From assembly GCF_024323335.1 (NCBI RefSeq), contig NC_066583.1:272622916-272686915 (forward strand): DNA of 64,000 bases. Direction: 5' to 3'. A program made the position numbers and the translations under genes. This stretch comes from Lathyrus oleraceus (lineage: Eukaryota; Streptophyta; Magnoliopsida; Fabales; Fabaceae). This document shows positions 1 to 11,503 of the stretch, piece after piece. Every line of letters starts with the position of its first letter. The stretch's first letter is position 1. The notes beneath the pieces are model-generated. The model saw nothing but the letters and a program-made list of their open reading frames with translations, had not been told where the DNA came from and made no database searches.

Positions 1-566
1 AATTTTCATGCATCCGACTTTATTTTACTTTGCATCATCGACATAGAAAAACATGTTTTTCATCACGTGTAATGCCTAAAATGTCGACCAGAATAAATTT
101 TCAGATCTACAGACAGATCAGTTGAATCAATTCTCAAATGTGCGTAAACTTAGCTGGTGAAAATTTTAAAATCGAGCTTGGAGACGTCAGTTTTACTAAT
201 CTATAATTTGCGTAGTTTAACTTGCTGTACTCGTTTTATTTTTTTCGACTCCTTTTTCGATGCATTTTGATCAGCCTGAGCCTATTTAACCGGGCATTTT
301 TTTACTTCAAAATTTGATCAAAACTTGTTTGTTTTCCAAAAGTATATTTTGCATTGATCATTTCGGTGCATTTATTTTATTTTTTCGAGCTTTTTTACGG
401 GTGATTTTTCTTCATTTTGAGTCCTTTTATTTTTATTCTTTTTTCAAATTGTTCAAAAAAATCACATAGAAATATCCATGTAGTCATTTTTATTTTATTG
501 TGGTTAGTTAAAATCAAATTGTTCAGAAAAATCACATAGAACTACCCTCAACGCATATAATGTAGG
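1..566. other. AT-rich stretch without a recognisable gene
   Basis: No supportable coding region. The sequence is T-rich with many homopolymer T runs. It contains a partial direct repeat: a block of about 33 bp (TTGTTCA..AAATCACATAGAA) near 448-477 recurs near 516-541. It lies immediately upstream of the Athila pol fragment, so it may be eroded Athila sequence or an older host of it. I could not align it to any gag or protease. Confidence 0.5.
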
Positions 567-2049
567 ATGATAGTTTTAAAATCCATGACACCCTTCGTGG
601 ATGGCAGTCTTTATGAATGCTTGACACTCACCCCTGACCATATGCCTGGTCCTAAGAAACCATCAATAGAGCTTAAGGAACTACCAAAGAACCTAAGATA
701 TGAATTCCTTGACGACAAACTAAATCGTCCAGTTATAGTAAGTGCAACCCTAAATAAGGACGAAACTAATCAACTCTTAGATATCTTAAGAAAATATCCT
801 GCAGGTCTAGGCTATAGCATTTCTGACCTTAAAGGGATAAGTCCTTCTGTATGCATGCACTGAATTATGCTAGAGGAAGATTCTAAACCCTCTAGAGAAC
901 ACCAAAGAAGGATAAACCATATTATGAGTGATGTAGTTAAGTGAGAAGTGCTAAAATTACTAGAAGCTGGAATAATTTACCAAATCTATGATAGAAAATG
1001 GGTAAGCCCCGTGCATGTGGTACTTAAAAAGGGATGCGTCACCGTTGTACAAAATGATAAAGGAGAACAAATAGCAAAACTTATAACCAACGATTGGTGT
1101 ATGTGCATTGATTATAGGAAGCTAAACAAAGTAACTAGGAAAGACCACTTTCATCTTCGTTTCATAGATCAAATGCTTGAACATCTGGCTAGACACTCTT
1201 ATTTCTATTATTTAGACGGATACTCTGGATTTTTCCAGATTCCTATTCATCCCGATGACCAAGAGAAAATAACCTTCACATGCCGTTATGGAACATTTTC
1301 CTATTGACGAATGCCATTCGGACGGTGCAATGTCCCAACAACTTTCCAATGATCTATGATGTCAATCTTCATTGAATTCCTTAACGAGATCATGGATGTT
1401 TTTATGGATGATTTCTCGGTCTGCGGATCCAGTTTTAAAAACTTCCTGGATAACCTTGAGAGAATCCTGGAGAGATGTGTAGTGGTTAACCTTGTTCTAA
1501 ACTGGGAGAAATGTCATTTCATGGTTACCGAAGGTATAGTACTAGGAAACATAGTATCAGAAAGAGGCATTGAGGTTGATAAAGCTAAGATCGAGGTTAT
1601 AGAAAACCTTAAACCACCGAAAACAGTTAGAGAGGTGAGAAGCTTTCTTGGACACACCGGTTTCTACCGACGCTTCATCAAGGACTTCTCTAAAATAACC
1701 AAACAGTTAACGGGTCTCCTAATGAAAGACATTGAATTCAACGTCAACGACAAATGTTTGGAGGCCTTTAAACTCCTGAAACTTGCACTAATATCCGCAC
1801 CTATCATGCAACCACCAGATTGGAACCAACCGTTCAAAATCATGTGCGATGCAAGTGATGACGTTGTTGGTGTTCTTTTAGGACAACGAAAAGACAAAAG
1901 ACTACATGTAATCTACTATGCAAGTAGAACCTTAGATGTCACCCAATCAAATTATGCTACTATTGAAAAGAGATACTCACAATAGTATTCACAATAGACA
2001 AATTCCGCTTCTATCTAGTTGGAGATAAAGTCATAATATATGTCGTTCA
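567..2049 (+). pseudogene. Athila-type Ty3/gypsy pol fragment: RT and start of RNase H, broken
   Basis: Reverse transcriptase region of an Athila-lineage gypsy element. The translation in pieces shows the pre-RT block, the RT core (CIDYRKLN, YLDGYSGFFQIPIHP), the catalytic FMDDF, the thumb (EVRSFLGHTGFYRRFI) and the start of RNase H (MCDASDD, YYASRTLD). It carries in-frame stops near 861, 1306 and 1351, so no functional product is possible. Gag and protease are absent upstream. It is cut off at 2049 by the SIRE insertion. The integrase half resumes at 13181, with the rest of RNase H missing. Lineage assignment is from family memory of Athila motifs. Confidence 0.85.
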
Positions 2050-2289
2050 TGTAAAGGCAAATTGTCATACAACATACAATCATAGGTTTCGATGATGACA
2101 AATGACCACCATGGATGAATCGGCATTGTCGATTCCACTTCTACAAAACAAATGCAACATATCACCTATCATATCCTTTTCTATGCTCATCTAAAACTGC
2201 TATATTTCATACAACATATGTGGATAAAATGTGGTCATGACAAAATGCATGAAAACCACAAAACTATGAATTTTTGCAGATTTGCAAGG

Positions 2290-2600
2290 TTTGAGTCGAC
2301 CGCAAGGGTCAGCGCATGAGCCACGGGTCAGCGCATAACATAGATCAGTTGGTGACTGGTCAGCGCATGGTGGCTTGAGTCGACCACAGGTCGGCGCATG
2401 GCATAGTGCAGTTGGCCACGGGTCAGCGCATGGAAGACTTGAGTCGACCACAGGGTCGGCGCATGAAACTTTCATTTTCCCACGGGTCAGCGCACGCCGA
2501 CCTATGGTCGACGCATACTGAAGCATTTTTCAGCCTGTCCAAAATTGCAGGGCATGCATCGACGCATAGACTTGCTATGGTCGACCGCTCGTGCGCAAAT
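2290..2600. repeat. U3 motif cluster: GGTCRGCGCAT and GTCGAC repeats
   Basis: About ten irregularly spaced copies of a motif around GGTCAGCGCATG, GGTCGGCGCATG or TGGTCGACGCAT, several next to GAGTCGACC. It lies directly upstream of the putative TATA box at 2665. The same cluster is in the 3' LTR (about 11744-12054). A related cluster lies upstream of the envelope-like ORF at 9174-9282. Confidence 0.75.
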
Positions 2601-2664
2601 TCAGTTTTTGATTATTTTCCACTCTGTTTGAAAAGCTGTTATTTTTGGTTGGTAAGTTGGTTAC

Positions 2665-2672
2665 TATATATA
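2665..2672 (+). promoter_or_regulatory. putative TATA box of the SIRE 5' LTR
   Basis: TATATATA follows the U3 motif cluster. It is the best TATA candidate in the LTR and recurs at 12119-12126 in the 3' copy. Transcription would start roughly 30 bp downstream. Inferred from position and sequence only. Confidence 0.5.
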
Positions 2673-3911
2673 GAAGTTTAGTTACTTGTATCAACTAACA
2701 TTGGTCAAATTGATTCAAGTGTCCAAAGAAACAAGAAAAAGAGAAATAGGTGTCCAAGATTCATCATCTTCATCTTCAACATCTCACAACACATCAACTA
2801 CACACAACCATTTTTGAAGTGCCTTGTGATTGGTTAAAGGTGATAAGGTTCGAAGCTGTGATTGAGGAATCCGGTTCGGGTTGAAGCTTGTGACAGGTTT
2901 TTTCTTGAATAAAACCGTCGGGGTTTTGTCCTCCAAGACTGGTTTGTGTTTGGGGGTTTTTGGATGAATTTCTTCATCAATTTTCAACTGAGCGAAGGTG
3001 ATTGAGAAGAGGAAGTCTTCGTCAATATAGTAGCGGATTCAGTGATATTGAAGGGAAGAATTCGGGTTCGATTTGATGTAGTTGAGATCAGTCGGGTCGA
3101 GGGTTTGATGAACTGAGGGTTATTCAACAAAGGGGCTGGAATCGGAGGTCTATCAACAACAATCGAAGGGCTTGATTCATCTTGAATCAAGGAACAAGGA
3201 GTGGAAGCAACATTCAACATCTTGAGAGTTCTGTTGTATATTTGCTTTGCAATCCTTGTATAAACGGTTAAATTCAACAGGTGATATCTATTAAATCATC
3301 TCAATTCTAGTTTTAGAATTGAGGGCATACATACCCCGAAGCGAGGACGGCGGGGGAACAGCCTCATCAAATCTTTGTCTTCTCTAATTTTCTGCATAAT
3401 TGTTTTAGCTTAAAAATTAAGTGATTCTGGTATAAGCACTTTTGTCAAACCTTGGTATTAATTGAGTAAGAGGTTAAAACTCTGTTTTTGAATCCAAAGT
3501 ACAATAGAATATTGTACTAGATTAATTGAAAGCACTTACTCAATATAAATATCACTTAGAGTGTTTTTGCACACCAAGTGTTTGATAATTTGCCTAAACC
3601 AAAATTATCTTAGTTGTGTATCTAGTTTGGTTTGCTCTTTGAATCATTGGAACTAGGAACCCTAGCTAGTAAAACAAATCATTGATAGTGTGACGAGTGT
3701 AGTGATTCGTATTCTACATTATCACTAATCCATAGGCTTGACGCATATCCGGTTTTCCAATAACGGTTCGTTTTAGACTATATTTTCCTCGGCCGCTTCC
3801 GCACTTAAAACAAATTTTCAAAACCAATTTTAATTGGTAGCATCGACTCAATTTTTAATTGGGATCTATTCAACCACCCCCCCTTCTAGATCCGTGCCAT
3901 AGTCTAACAAG

Positions 3912-3924
3912 TGGTATCAGGAGC
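3912..3924 (+). other. primer binding site, initiator Met tRNA type (one-base insertion)
   Basis: TGGTATCAG is followed by GAGCTC, matching the usual copia primer site TGGTATCAGAGC except for one extra G. It lies two bases after the LTR end, the normal position. It primes minus-strand cDNA synthesis in this family. Confidence 0.8.
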
Positions 3925-3965
3925 TCCGGTTCACTCCGTGCTTCAAAATATAACTTTGATAGAAA

Positions 3966-5215
3966 ATGGCTAACGAACCTAAAGGGGCTTATAATAGACT
4001 CCCGTTTTCAATGGTGAAAATTATAGTTATTGGAAAGACTGTATGCGGGTGCACATAAATTCCATAGATAGAAAAATATGGAACGTTATTCTCAATGGTC
4101 CAATTGAAATAACCATGACCAATGAGAACAATGAATTGGTGCCTAAGCCCGAAGCACAATGGACCGATGATGATGAAAAGAAATACAATTATGATTGGAA
4201 AGCCAAAAATATCCTAATATCTTCATTAGGTGTAGATGAATATTATCGTGTATCCCATTGTCCTACTGCTAAGGCCATGTGGGATTCACTACAAATTGCC
4301 CATGAGGGGACGAACGATGTTAAGTTGGCAAGAATCAACACACTAACACAAGAGTTTGATCTCTTTTTCATGGAGCAAGGGGAAACCATTGCTGACATGC
4401 AAAAGAGATTTACTCATCTTATCAATCGATTACATTCACTAGGTAGGCCGGTTTCCAATGATGTTGCTACTAATAAGATCTTGAGATGTCTTAACAGGGA
4501 ATGGCAGCCGAAAGTGACCGCCATCAAAGAAGCGAATGATCTTACCATATTAGACTTGACAACATTACTTGGCAAACTACAAGAGCACGAACAAGTACTC
4601 TTGAGCCTAGAACAACATGAAAAGAAAGAAAAGAAGGACAAAGTAAAGGTGAGTGAAAAGAAATCCATAGCTCTTAAGACTTCCTCCTCGAAGTCTCAAG
4701 CAAAAGAGCAAAGTGATTACTCCTCGAGCGACGAAGAAGAAGAGGACAAGAGCGAAGATATGGGGTTGTTCGTTAAACGTTACAATCGTTACGTGAGAAA
4801 GAACGACATCCAACATTCCAAGAAGAACTTGGTAAACTTCCGGAAACAATCTAGGTACTCTAAAAATGATGACTCAAAAGGTAAAATGACTAGAGCGTCG
4901 TGTTATACGTGTGGAAAGCCCGGTCATTACAAACCGGACTGTCCGATGAACAAGAAGACAAAGGAAAAGGAATCATACAAATCACACAAGAAATCATCAA
5001 AGCCAAGGAGAGCATACATAGCTTGGGAAAGCGATAGCGACTCCTCCGATGATGAAAGTTCTAGTGATGAAGATGAAAATGCAAACCTATGTCTCTCTGC
5101 TCATCAAAAGAACAAAAAGAAACAGGTACGACATGCTAAATATGAAAAATCCTCTAGTATGTCTCATCATGAATTACAAACTGCATTTGATACTTTACAC
5201 TGTGAAGCTAAATAG
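3966..5215 (+). pseudogene. SIRE-type gag, frameshifted near the start
   Basis: The natural start is the ATG at 3966, but its frame ends within about 30 codons. From about 4012 the gag continues in another frame, so a one-base indel broke it. From 4043 the 390-codon frame shows a typical copia gag: a UBN2-like core (AKAMWDSLQIAHEGT, LLGKLQEHE), a lysine- and acid-rich linker, and one zinc knuckle (CYTCGKPGHYKPDC, about 4901-4942). It ends at a TAG at 5213. Gag would form the particle and bind the RNA. Confidence 0.85.
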
Positions 5216-8200
5216 GCCTTTAAAAGGCTTGCCTCAAACAACAAAATTTTTACTCATTTAGAACAAAAAATTCGAGAATCCGAAAGGAAACTTGAGGCAC
5301 TTAAGGCTTCTATAGTAGAAAGCACAAAAGCAGGTTGTGAGGACCTTAGAAGTAGAATGATGAACTTTGGGGTGTGATACTTGTTACACTTGGCAAGGTG
5401 AAGTAAGAAACCTAAAGGCCAAACTTGACAAGGCTCTTGAGCCCAAGATTACCTTTGCTATCGATAAATCAAACTTTCAAAAAAGTATGGTTAATCCATA
5501 TCAAAAATATAAATATGTTATAAAGGATGAAGATAGCAAAGGCAATCAAAATGTAAATTTCTCTTGTCTTTATTGTTGCAAGAAAGGCCACTCCATTGCT
5601 AAATGCAGATTTAGGAGATTTTTAGTTCCTAAAGGCATTTATCAATGGCTGCCCAAATGCAACCATTTCGTTCCTCACCATTCAGGACCCAATAAGCCAT
5701 TGGGTACCTTCTCGTGTTAACTGCATTTCCATAGGTACAATGCCTTGAGACTACCGAGAGAATATGGGTTCTCGACAATGGATGCTCAAGGCATATGTCA
5801 GGAGACATATCACTCTTCATTGAATTCGTGGCTAAGAAGAAAGGATATGTAACCTATGGTGACAACAACTGTGGAGCAATACTTGGTAAAGGTAGTGTAG
5901 GTAACCCTTCTTCCACTACTATTTCTGATGTATTGCTTGTCGAAGATCTTAAACACAATCTACTTAGCATCAGTCAATTATGTGACAAAGGATACAATGT
6001 ATCATTTTCAAAAGATTGTTGCAAAATTGTACATAATGATGATAAGAAGAGTATGTTTAATGGCCTGCGAGTGAATAATGTCTATATGTTAGACTTGAAC
6101 GAAGTATCGTTAACAAGTGACAAATGCCTTGTAACAATGAGTGAAGATTCATGGTTGTGGCATAGGCGTTTAGCACATGTTAACTTTGACTTACTAAACA
6201 AAATAGTCTCAAAAGATCTAGTGTTAGGTTTCCCCAAAATAAAGTTCACCAAGGATCACCTTTGTGATTCTTGTCAAAAAGGGAAGCAAACGAGGATCTC
6301 ATTTAAATCCAAAAATATCGTTTCAACAACGAGACCTCTCGAACTTCTTCATATGGACTTATTTGGGCCGTCTAGGATTAAAAGTCTAGGAGGAAATTAT
6401 TACGGTTTCGTAATAGTGGACGATTTTTCTAGATTTTATTGGACTATCTTTTTAGTAAGCAAGAGCGATACGTTCGCCGCCTTTGAAAGATTTGCTAAGC
6501 CTTCCCAAAATAAATTAAATACAAACATTGTTGCAATTAGAAGCGACCATGGGGGTGAGTTCGAAAACCATTTATTTGAAGAATATTGCGGTAACCATGG
6601 TATCGATCATAACTTCTCCGCTCCACGTACTCCTCAACAAAATAGGGTTGTGGAGCGTAAAAATTGAATTTTGGAAGAATTGGGAAGAACAATGATTAAC
6701 GAAAGTGGTTTACCAAAATATTTTTGGGTAGACGCCATTAGTACGGCGTGTTATGTTTTGAATAGGGTGCTCATTCGCCCCATTCTAAACAAAACACCGT
6801 ATGAGCTTTTAAAAGGGCGAAAGCCAAATATTTCTCACTTACATGTTTTTGGTTGCAAATGTTTTGTATTAAATAATGGAAAGGAAAACTTGGGCAAATT
6901 CGATTCCAAGGCCGACGAAGGTATCTTCCTCGGATACTCTCAATCGAGTAAAGCATATAGAATATATAATAAACGATTACTTGCTGTGGAAGAGTCTGTA
7001 CATGTCACTTTTGATGAATCTTATCCGAGAAACGTCGGAAAAGGTAGTGTTGTTCATGGTGCAGGTACATCTACAGAAGACATACTCAAAGGTGGCGAGC
7101 CGGGGATTGATCAACCCGACAAAGTCAAAGTTGAGGAGGATAAAGATGTACACCATGAGGAAATCGAGGTAGCTCATCCACCTTCAAACGATGATCTCCC
7201 TCAAGCTTTGAAGTCTCCCAAAGACCATCCAATCGACAACATTCTCGGAGATATCTCAAAGGGTGTTACAACTCGATCGAAGCTAAGTAATTTCTGTTAT
7301 CACTTCGCTTTCGTTTCGCAAATGGAACCTAAAAACCCTAAAGAAGCCCTACTCGATGAACACTGGTTTTTGTCAATGCAGGAGGAACTAAATCAGTTCA
7401 CTAGAAATGAGGTTTGGGACCTTGTCCCTCCTCCGCGAGATTATCGAGTAATCGGCACCCGATGGGTGTTTAGGAACAAGGTGGACGAAAACGGGGTAAT
7501 AACCCGTAACAAGGCGCGTTTAGTCGCGCAAGGGTATAACCAAGAGGAAGACATCGACTATGAGGAAACGTATGCGCCGGTTGCCCGACTCGAGGCTATA
7601 CGCCTTCTCCTTGCCTTCGCTTGTGCGAAAGAGTTTAAACTATTCCAAATGGATGTTAAGAGTGCGTTCCTTAACGGTCACATAAATGAAGAGGTCTACG
7701 TTGCACAACCTCCGGGTTTTGAATCTCATGAGTATCCTGATCATGTTTATAAACTAAAAAGGGCTTTATATGGTCTCAAACAAGCTCCTAGAGCTTGGTA
7801 TGAGCGACTAAGTAAATTTTTACTCGATCAAGGTTACTCAAGAGGAAAGGTTGACACAACTCTCTTCATTAAACGTCAAGGAAAGCACTTGATATTAGTA
7901 CAAATTTATGTAGACGATATTATATTTGGGTCTACTAACATGAATCTTGTAAGAGAGTTTTCAGATCTTATGCAGGGTGAATTCGAGATGAGTATGATGG
8001 GGGAGCTCACATACTTTCTCGGTTTGCAAATTAAACAACTCAAAGAAGGAACATTCGTGAGTCAAACAAAGTACTGTTTGGACCTTATCAAGAGATTTAA
8101 CATGGCAAAAGCTAAGGCCATTGACACCCCCATGCCAACATGTAAAAACTTGAATAAAGATGAAAACGGTAAGAACGTAGAGGTAAAACGGTATAGAGGT

Positions 8201-8863
8201 ATGATTGGATCACTTCTCTATCTCACTGCTTCTCGTCCCGACATTATGTTTAGCGTGTGCATGTGCGCAAGATATCAATCATGTCCCAAGGAATCCCATC
8301 TAAAAGCTGTCAAACGAATACTTCGATACCTATCCGGTACTCTGAAGTATGGACTATGGTATTCCAAAGGTAATGATTGCTCATTGGTAGGTTTCTCCGA
8401 TTCCGATTTTGCCGGTTGCAAATCGGATAGGAAAAGCACCAGTGGCACTTGTCACTTATTTTCAAATTCTTTGGTCAGTTGGCATAGCAAGAAACAAGTT
8501 TCAGTTGCTTTGTCAACCGCCGAAGCGGAATACGTTGTCGCCGGTAGTTGTTGTGCTCAAATCCTATGGATTAAGCAACAACTATTGGATTTTAACCTCA
8601 AACTTGAACGTATTCCCATTTTCTGTGACAATACAAGTGCCATCAATCTTACCAAAAATCATGTGTTGCATTCTCGCACCAAACATATCGAAATTCGACA
8701 CCACTTTCTTCGGGATCATGTAGAGAAAGGTGATGTTGTATTTGAACATGTTAATACTGAAAATCAACTAGCGGACATTTTCACAAAGCCGCTAGCTACT
8801 GAACCTTTCTTTCATATTCGCCGAGAACTTGGTATTCTCGACATTTCTGAACGGGCGTTATAA
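5216..8863 (+). pseudogene. SIRE-type pol: second knuckle, protease, integrase, RT, RNase H; broken
   Basis: After a coiled-coil-rich stretch with stops, a second knuckle (CLYCCKKGHSIAKC) appears near 5560. Protease motif at about 5774 reads D-N-G where copia proteases have D-S-G or D-T-G. Integrase keeps its zinc-binding segment and the D, D, E residues (about 6355, 6548, 6655), followed by a TGA at 6665 in place of a codon. The 730-codon frame from 6671 holds the rest of integrase, RT with YVDD (about 7907-7920) and RNase H (LSTAEAEYV, CDNTSAI, THSRTKHIEIRHH-like tail). Frame changes near 5720 and 5795 add to the damage. The YVDDIIFGSTN signature fits SIRE/Maximus. Confidence 0.88.
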
Positions 8864-9552
8864 ACTGCTTGCTTTATCTTATTTCTTTTAACACTATAAT
8901 CTTGTACTTCTAACAAGTAAATGTTGTTGCAAGCACAATTATATAGTTCATCAAGTTATTCCGGCATGGCATCAAGGTGATATTGTTCCTTATCCTTCTC
9001 TCTCTCCCAAACTTCATAGTTAAATGGTTGTACTACATGAAAATATTGTACATATATGTATCGTTTCTGATGCCATATCTATTTGGATGTTTAAATGTTG
9101 TGTGGCATTATATTTATGCATCAAACATGTGAGCATATGTGCATAATAGTGAAAATTGCAAATTTTGCCTGTATGAGTCGACCATAACAGGGCAACGGTC
9201 GACGCACGCTTTAAAATTTTCTTCTTTTTCAAAAATTAAACAGTATGCGCCGACGCATGCAGAGGTATGGTCGACGCATCGCTCAAAACTTCAGTTTTTC
9301 TGCAGAAAACCTTCAAACTTCTCATGCATCTACATTCAAAATTCTCATTAAGTGTGCATTTACATTTCAAACTTCCCACTACATTGTGAGTTGCATCTAC
9401 CTAGTGTCTATTGTCCCTTGGTCTTTCCTCTTCCCAAAACCCTAAATCCTCATCTACAAAAAGGGGAAACCTCTTTCTTGCAAAATCATTTTCAAAATCC
9501 TTCACCAAGCTTCACTCTCTACCCACACACAAAGCTTCAAAAATCATTTCCA
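8864..9552 (+). promoter_or_regulatory. pol to envelope-like spacer with LTR-like GTCGAC motifs
   Basis: A 690 bp non-coding spacer. Its middle (9174-9300) carries the same motif family as the LTR U3. TATGGTCGACGCAT occurs exactly at 9266-9279 and 2503-2516. The block 9251-9300 also aligns loosely to 2560-2610, both ending in TTCAGTTTTT. No clear TATA box follows. A second promoter for the downstream ORF is possible but unproven. Confidence 0.5.
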
Positions 9553-11070
9553 ATGGCTTCCTCATCCCGCAGACCTACCGGTAAGAGATCACGGGAATCA
9601 TCCGCCGCATCTCTACCCATCTCCGTTGTATCGCTAGTTCCACCGGCTCTCGTCGAATCCTTCAACAAAGATATTGGTAAAAGAGGAGTTGTGCGACAAC
9701 ATGCATTCTACAAACTCACTGCAGAACGCATGCATCTCGTGGAAATCATGTCTCTGCTACAGTACCACGACATTGTCAAATTCCTGGAATGCAATGCCAA
9801 ATATAGCGAAGACATGGTCCGAGTGTTCTACGCCTGCCTTCATGACAAATTTCGTGGGCACAAGTTTCACTCCAGGATCGGCACGAGAAAGGTATCGTTT
9901 AAGTCAAATGTTTGGAACAAATATTTTGATATGTCATTGGATGCTGCTGAAAATCCTCTAGCTGAGTTAACTGACTCTCACCCAATAGAAGGTTACGAGT
10001 TTAAGAGCGCGTTGAACGACATGCTGAAACGACCCTACCCTGATCAGATTGTGAATAGTGATGCGTTCCAACGAACTGTCACTGCCGGCAAGCTGAAAAC
10101 AGGAGAGCGGATTCTCTAGTGGATTGTCTCACGCATCCTGCGACCTAAGAAGGGTGGTCTCTCCAGAGTTGAACCGGCTGAGGTTCATCTCATATACATT
10201 CTGAAAAATAAGCGGAAAATCAACTGGCCCTACTACATTGCCAGTAGGATGTTCAGTCTACGTGACTCCGGACGAGGAACGGCTCTTGCCTACGGATCTT
10301 TTATTCAAGAGGTCCTTACTGCAGCCGACGTTGATCATTCGTCCTTCCCGTATACCTCCATTTGATCAGACAAAGAGTTCAGCCCAAAAACTCTGTCTAT
10401 GATGGGATATTTTTGGTGTGATGAGCGGAGTATCTACAAGTTTGTTCGAAGAGGGTATGTTCCTGCGACTGTTAAAGAAGATGATGAAAGTGATGAAAGT
10501 GAAGAAGAAGATGAAGAGGAAAATGAAAAAGAGGGAGCAGGACAAGCCTTTGATCAGCATGGTGGAGATGATAGTCCTCCACAAGTTGACACTCACGACT
10601 ACTCAAACTCCGCTTGGGTTCAACATTCACATTCAACTAAAGAAGATGCCCCCAACCAGGGTGGCTGGGGTGAATGGCAACATACGGGCTGGTCAACACA
10701 ACGTCAATTCTACCAGCCGTATCACTATGATGATGAAGAATCTCCTCCGTCTCCTCCACAGCATGCAAACTCTTCCGAACTGGTGGATATGATGCGAAAT
10801 ATGCAGCTGGCTCAACAATCCTTCATGCAAACTCAGGATGAGCGCTATGCTCATATTAGCAGCCAAATTCAAGCACAAAATGAGAGGCTCGATAACCTCT
10901 CTACAAGCATGAATGAACGGTATGCAGCATTTACCGAAATGTTTGAACGCCAGGAACGGTCGGTCGACGGGTGTATCAAGTATCTAGGCGGTATTGCTGA
11001 ACAAATATCGTCTCTGGCTGACCCCTACAGAAACCCGGATATATGTTACCATCGAGGACGACACCATTAG
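9553..11070 (+). pseudogene. envelope-like third ORF of the SIRE element, two stop codons
   Basis: One continuous frame of about 505 codons from an ATG in good plant context (CCAATGGCT). It is interrupted by TAG at 10117-10119 and TGA at 10363-10365. The N-terminal half resembles the so-called putative plant transposon protein domain found in the third ORF of SIRE-like elements. It continues with an acidic run of Asp and Glu (about 10470-10540), a Pro/Gln-rich segment and a C-terminal coiled coil (about 10780-11030). I see no signal peptide or membrane span, so a fusion or envelope role is not supported. Function is unknown. Confidence 0.75.
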
Positions 11071-11280
11071 GACATAGGACTGCATATGCATCTGAACTTT
11101 TTTGTTGTTTGACTGAATTAATTTTCTGTTGTGCTCGTTTGTGCAAATCCAATTTAATGTTATCTTCTTTTTATTTGTTCAGTAATGATATTTGGTGTGA
11201 TATTGTTATCTAATTCCCTATCTCCTGTTGAATTTTATGTTACGTTGAATAATCATTCCTTTTCTCTTTTTGATGTTGTC
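11071..11280. other. AT-rich spacer, nothing recognised
   Basis: Short T-rich stretch between the envelope-like ORF and the first purine tract. No motif identified. Confidence 0.5.
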
Positions 11281-11503
11281 AAAGGGGGAGAAGAGATACA
11301 AGCAGCCAAAATATTCACAACAATTAACAGTCGGTTTTGCAGATAGATACAAGTAGCCAAAATATTCACAACAATTAACAGTCGGTTTTGCAGATAGCCT
11401 TAGATTACAAAAGAAAGGGGGAGTATGCATAATGTGTGTAAATATTGCATGTTGTTTTTCTCTTTGGCTTTACACAAGTTGTCATCATCAAAAAGGGGGA
11501 GTA
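11281..11503 (+). repeat. three polypurine tracts and a 51-bp tandem duplication before the 3' LTR
   Basis: AAAGGGGGAGAA (from 11281), AAAGGGGGAGTA (about 11415) and AAAAAGGGGGAGTA (11489-11502) are near-identical purine tracts. Only the last abuts the 3' LTR and is the expected plus-strand primer. Between the first two lies a 51-bp unit present twice (11294-11344, 11345-11395) with one mismatch. Confidence 0.8.

Larger units (their letters stand above)
2050..3909 (+). repeat. 5' LTR of the SIRE/Maximus element, 1860 bp
   Basis: Begins TGTAAAGG and ends CTAACA, two bases before the primer binding site. Positions 2050-3726 align without gaps to 11504-13180. The last 183 bp (3727-3909) have no partner in the 3' copy. 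U3 holds a cluster of GTCGAC/GGTCAGCGCAT motifs. The LTR contains antisense ORFs that are repeated in both copies only because the LTR is duplicated. Confidence 0.9.

Noticed and set aside
2200..2526. Antisense ORF of 108 codons, repeated at 11654-11980
   Set aside because: Lies in both SIRE LTR copies and over the GTCGAC/GCGCAT repeats. Its conservation is just LTR duplication, and the composition is repetitive.
9553..11070. Calling the third ORF a true envelope gene
   Set aside because: No signal peptide, membrane span or fusion-like segment is visible; only its position and the plant transposon protein-like domain support the name envelope-like.
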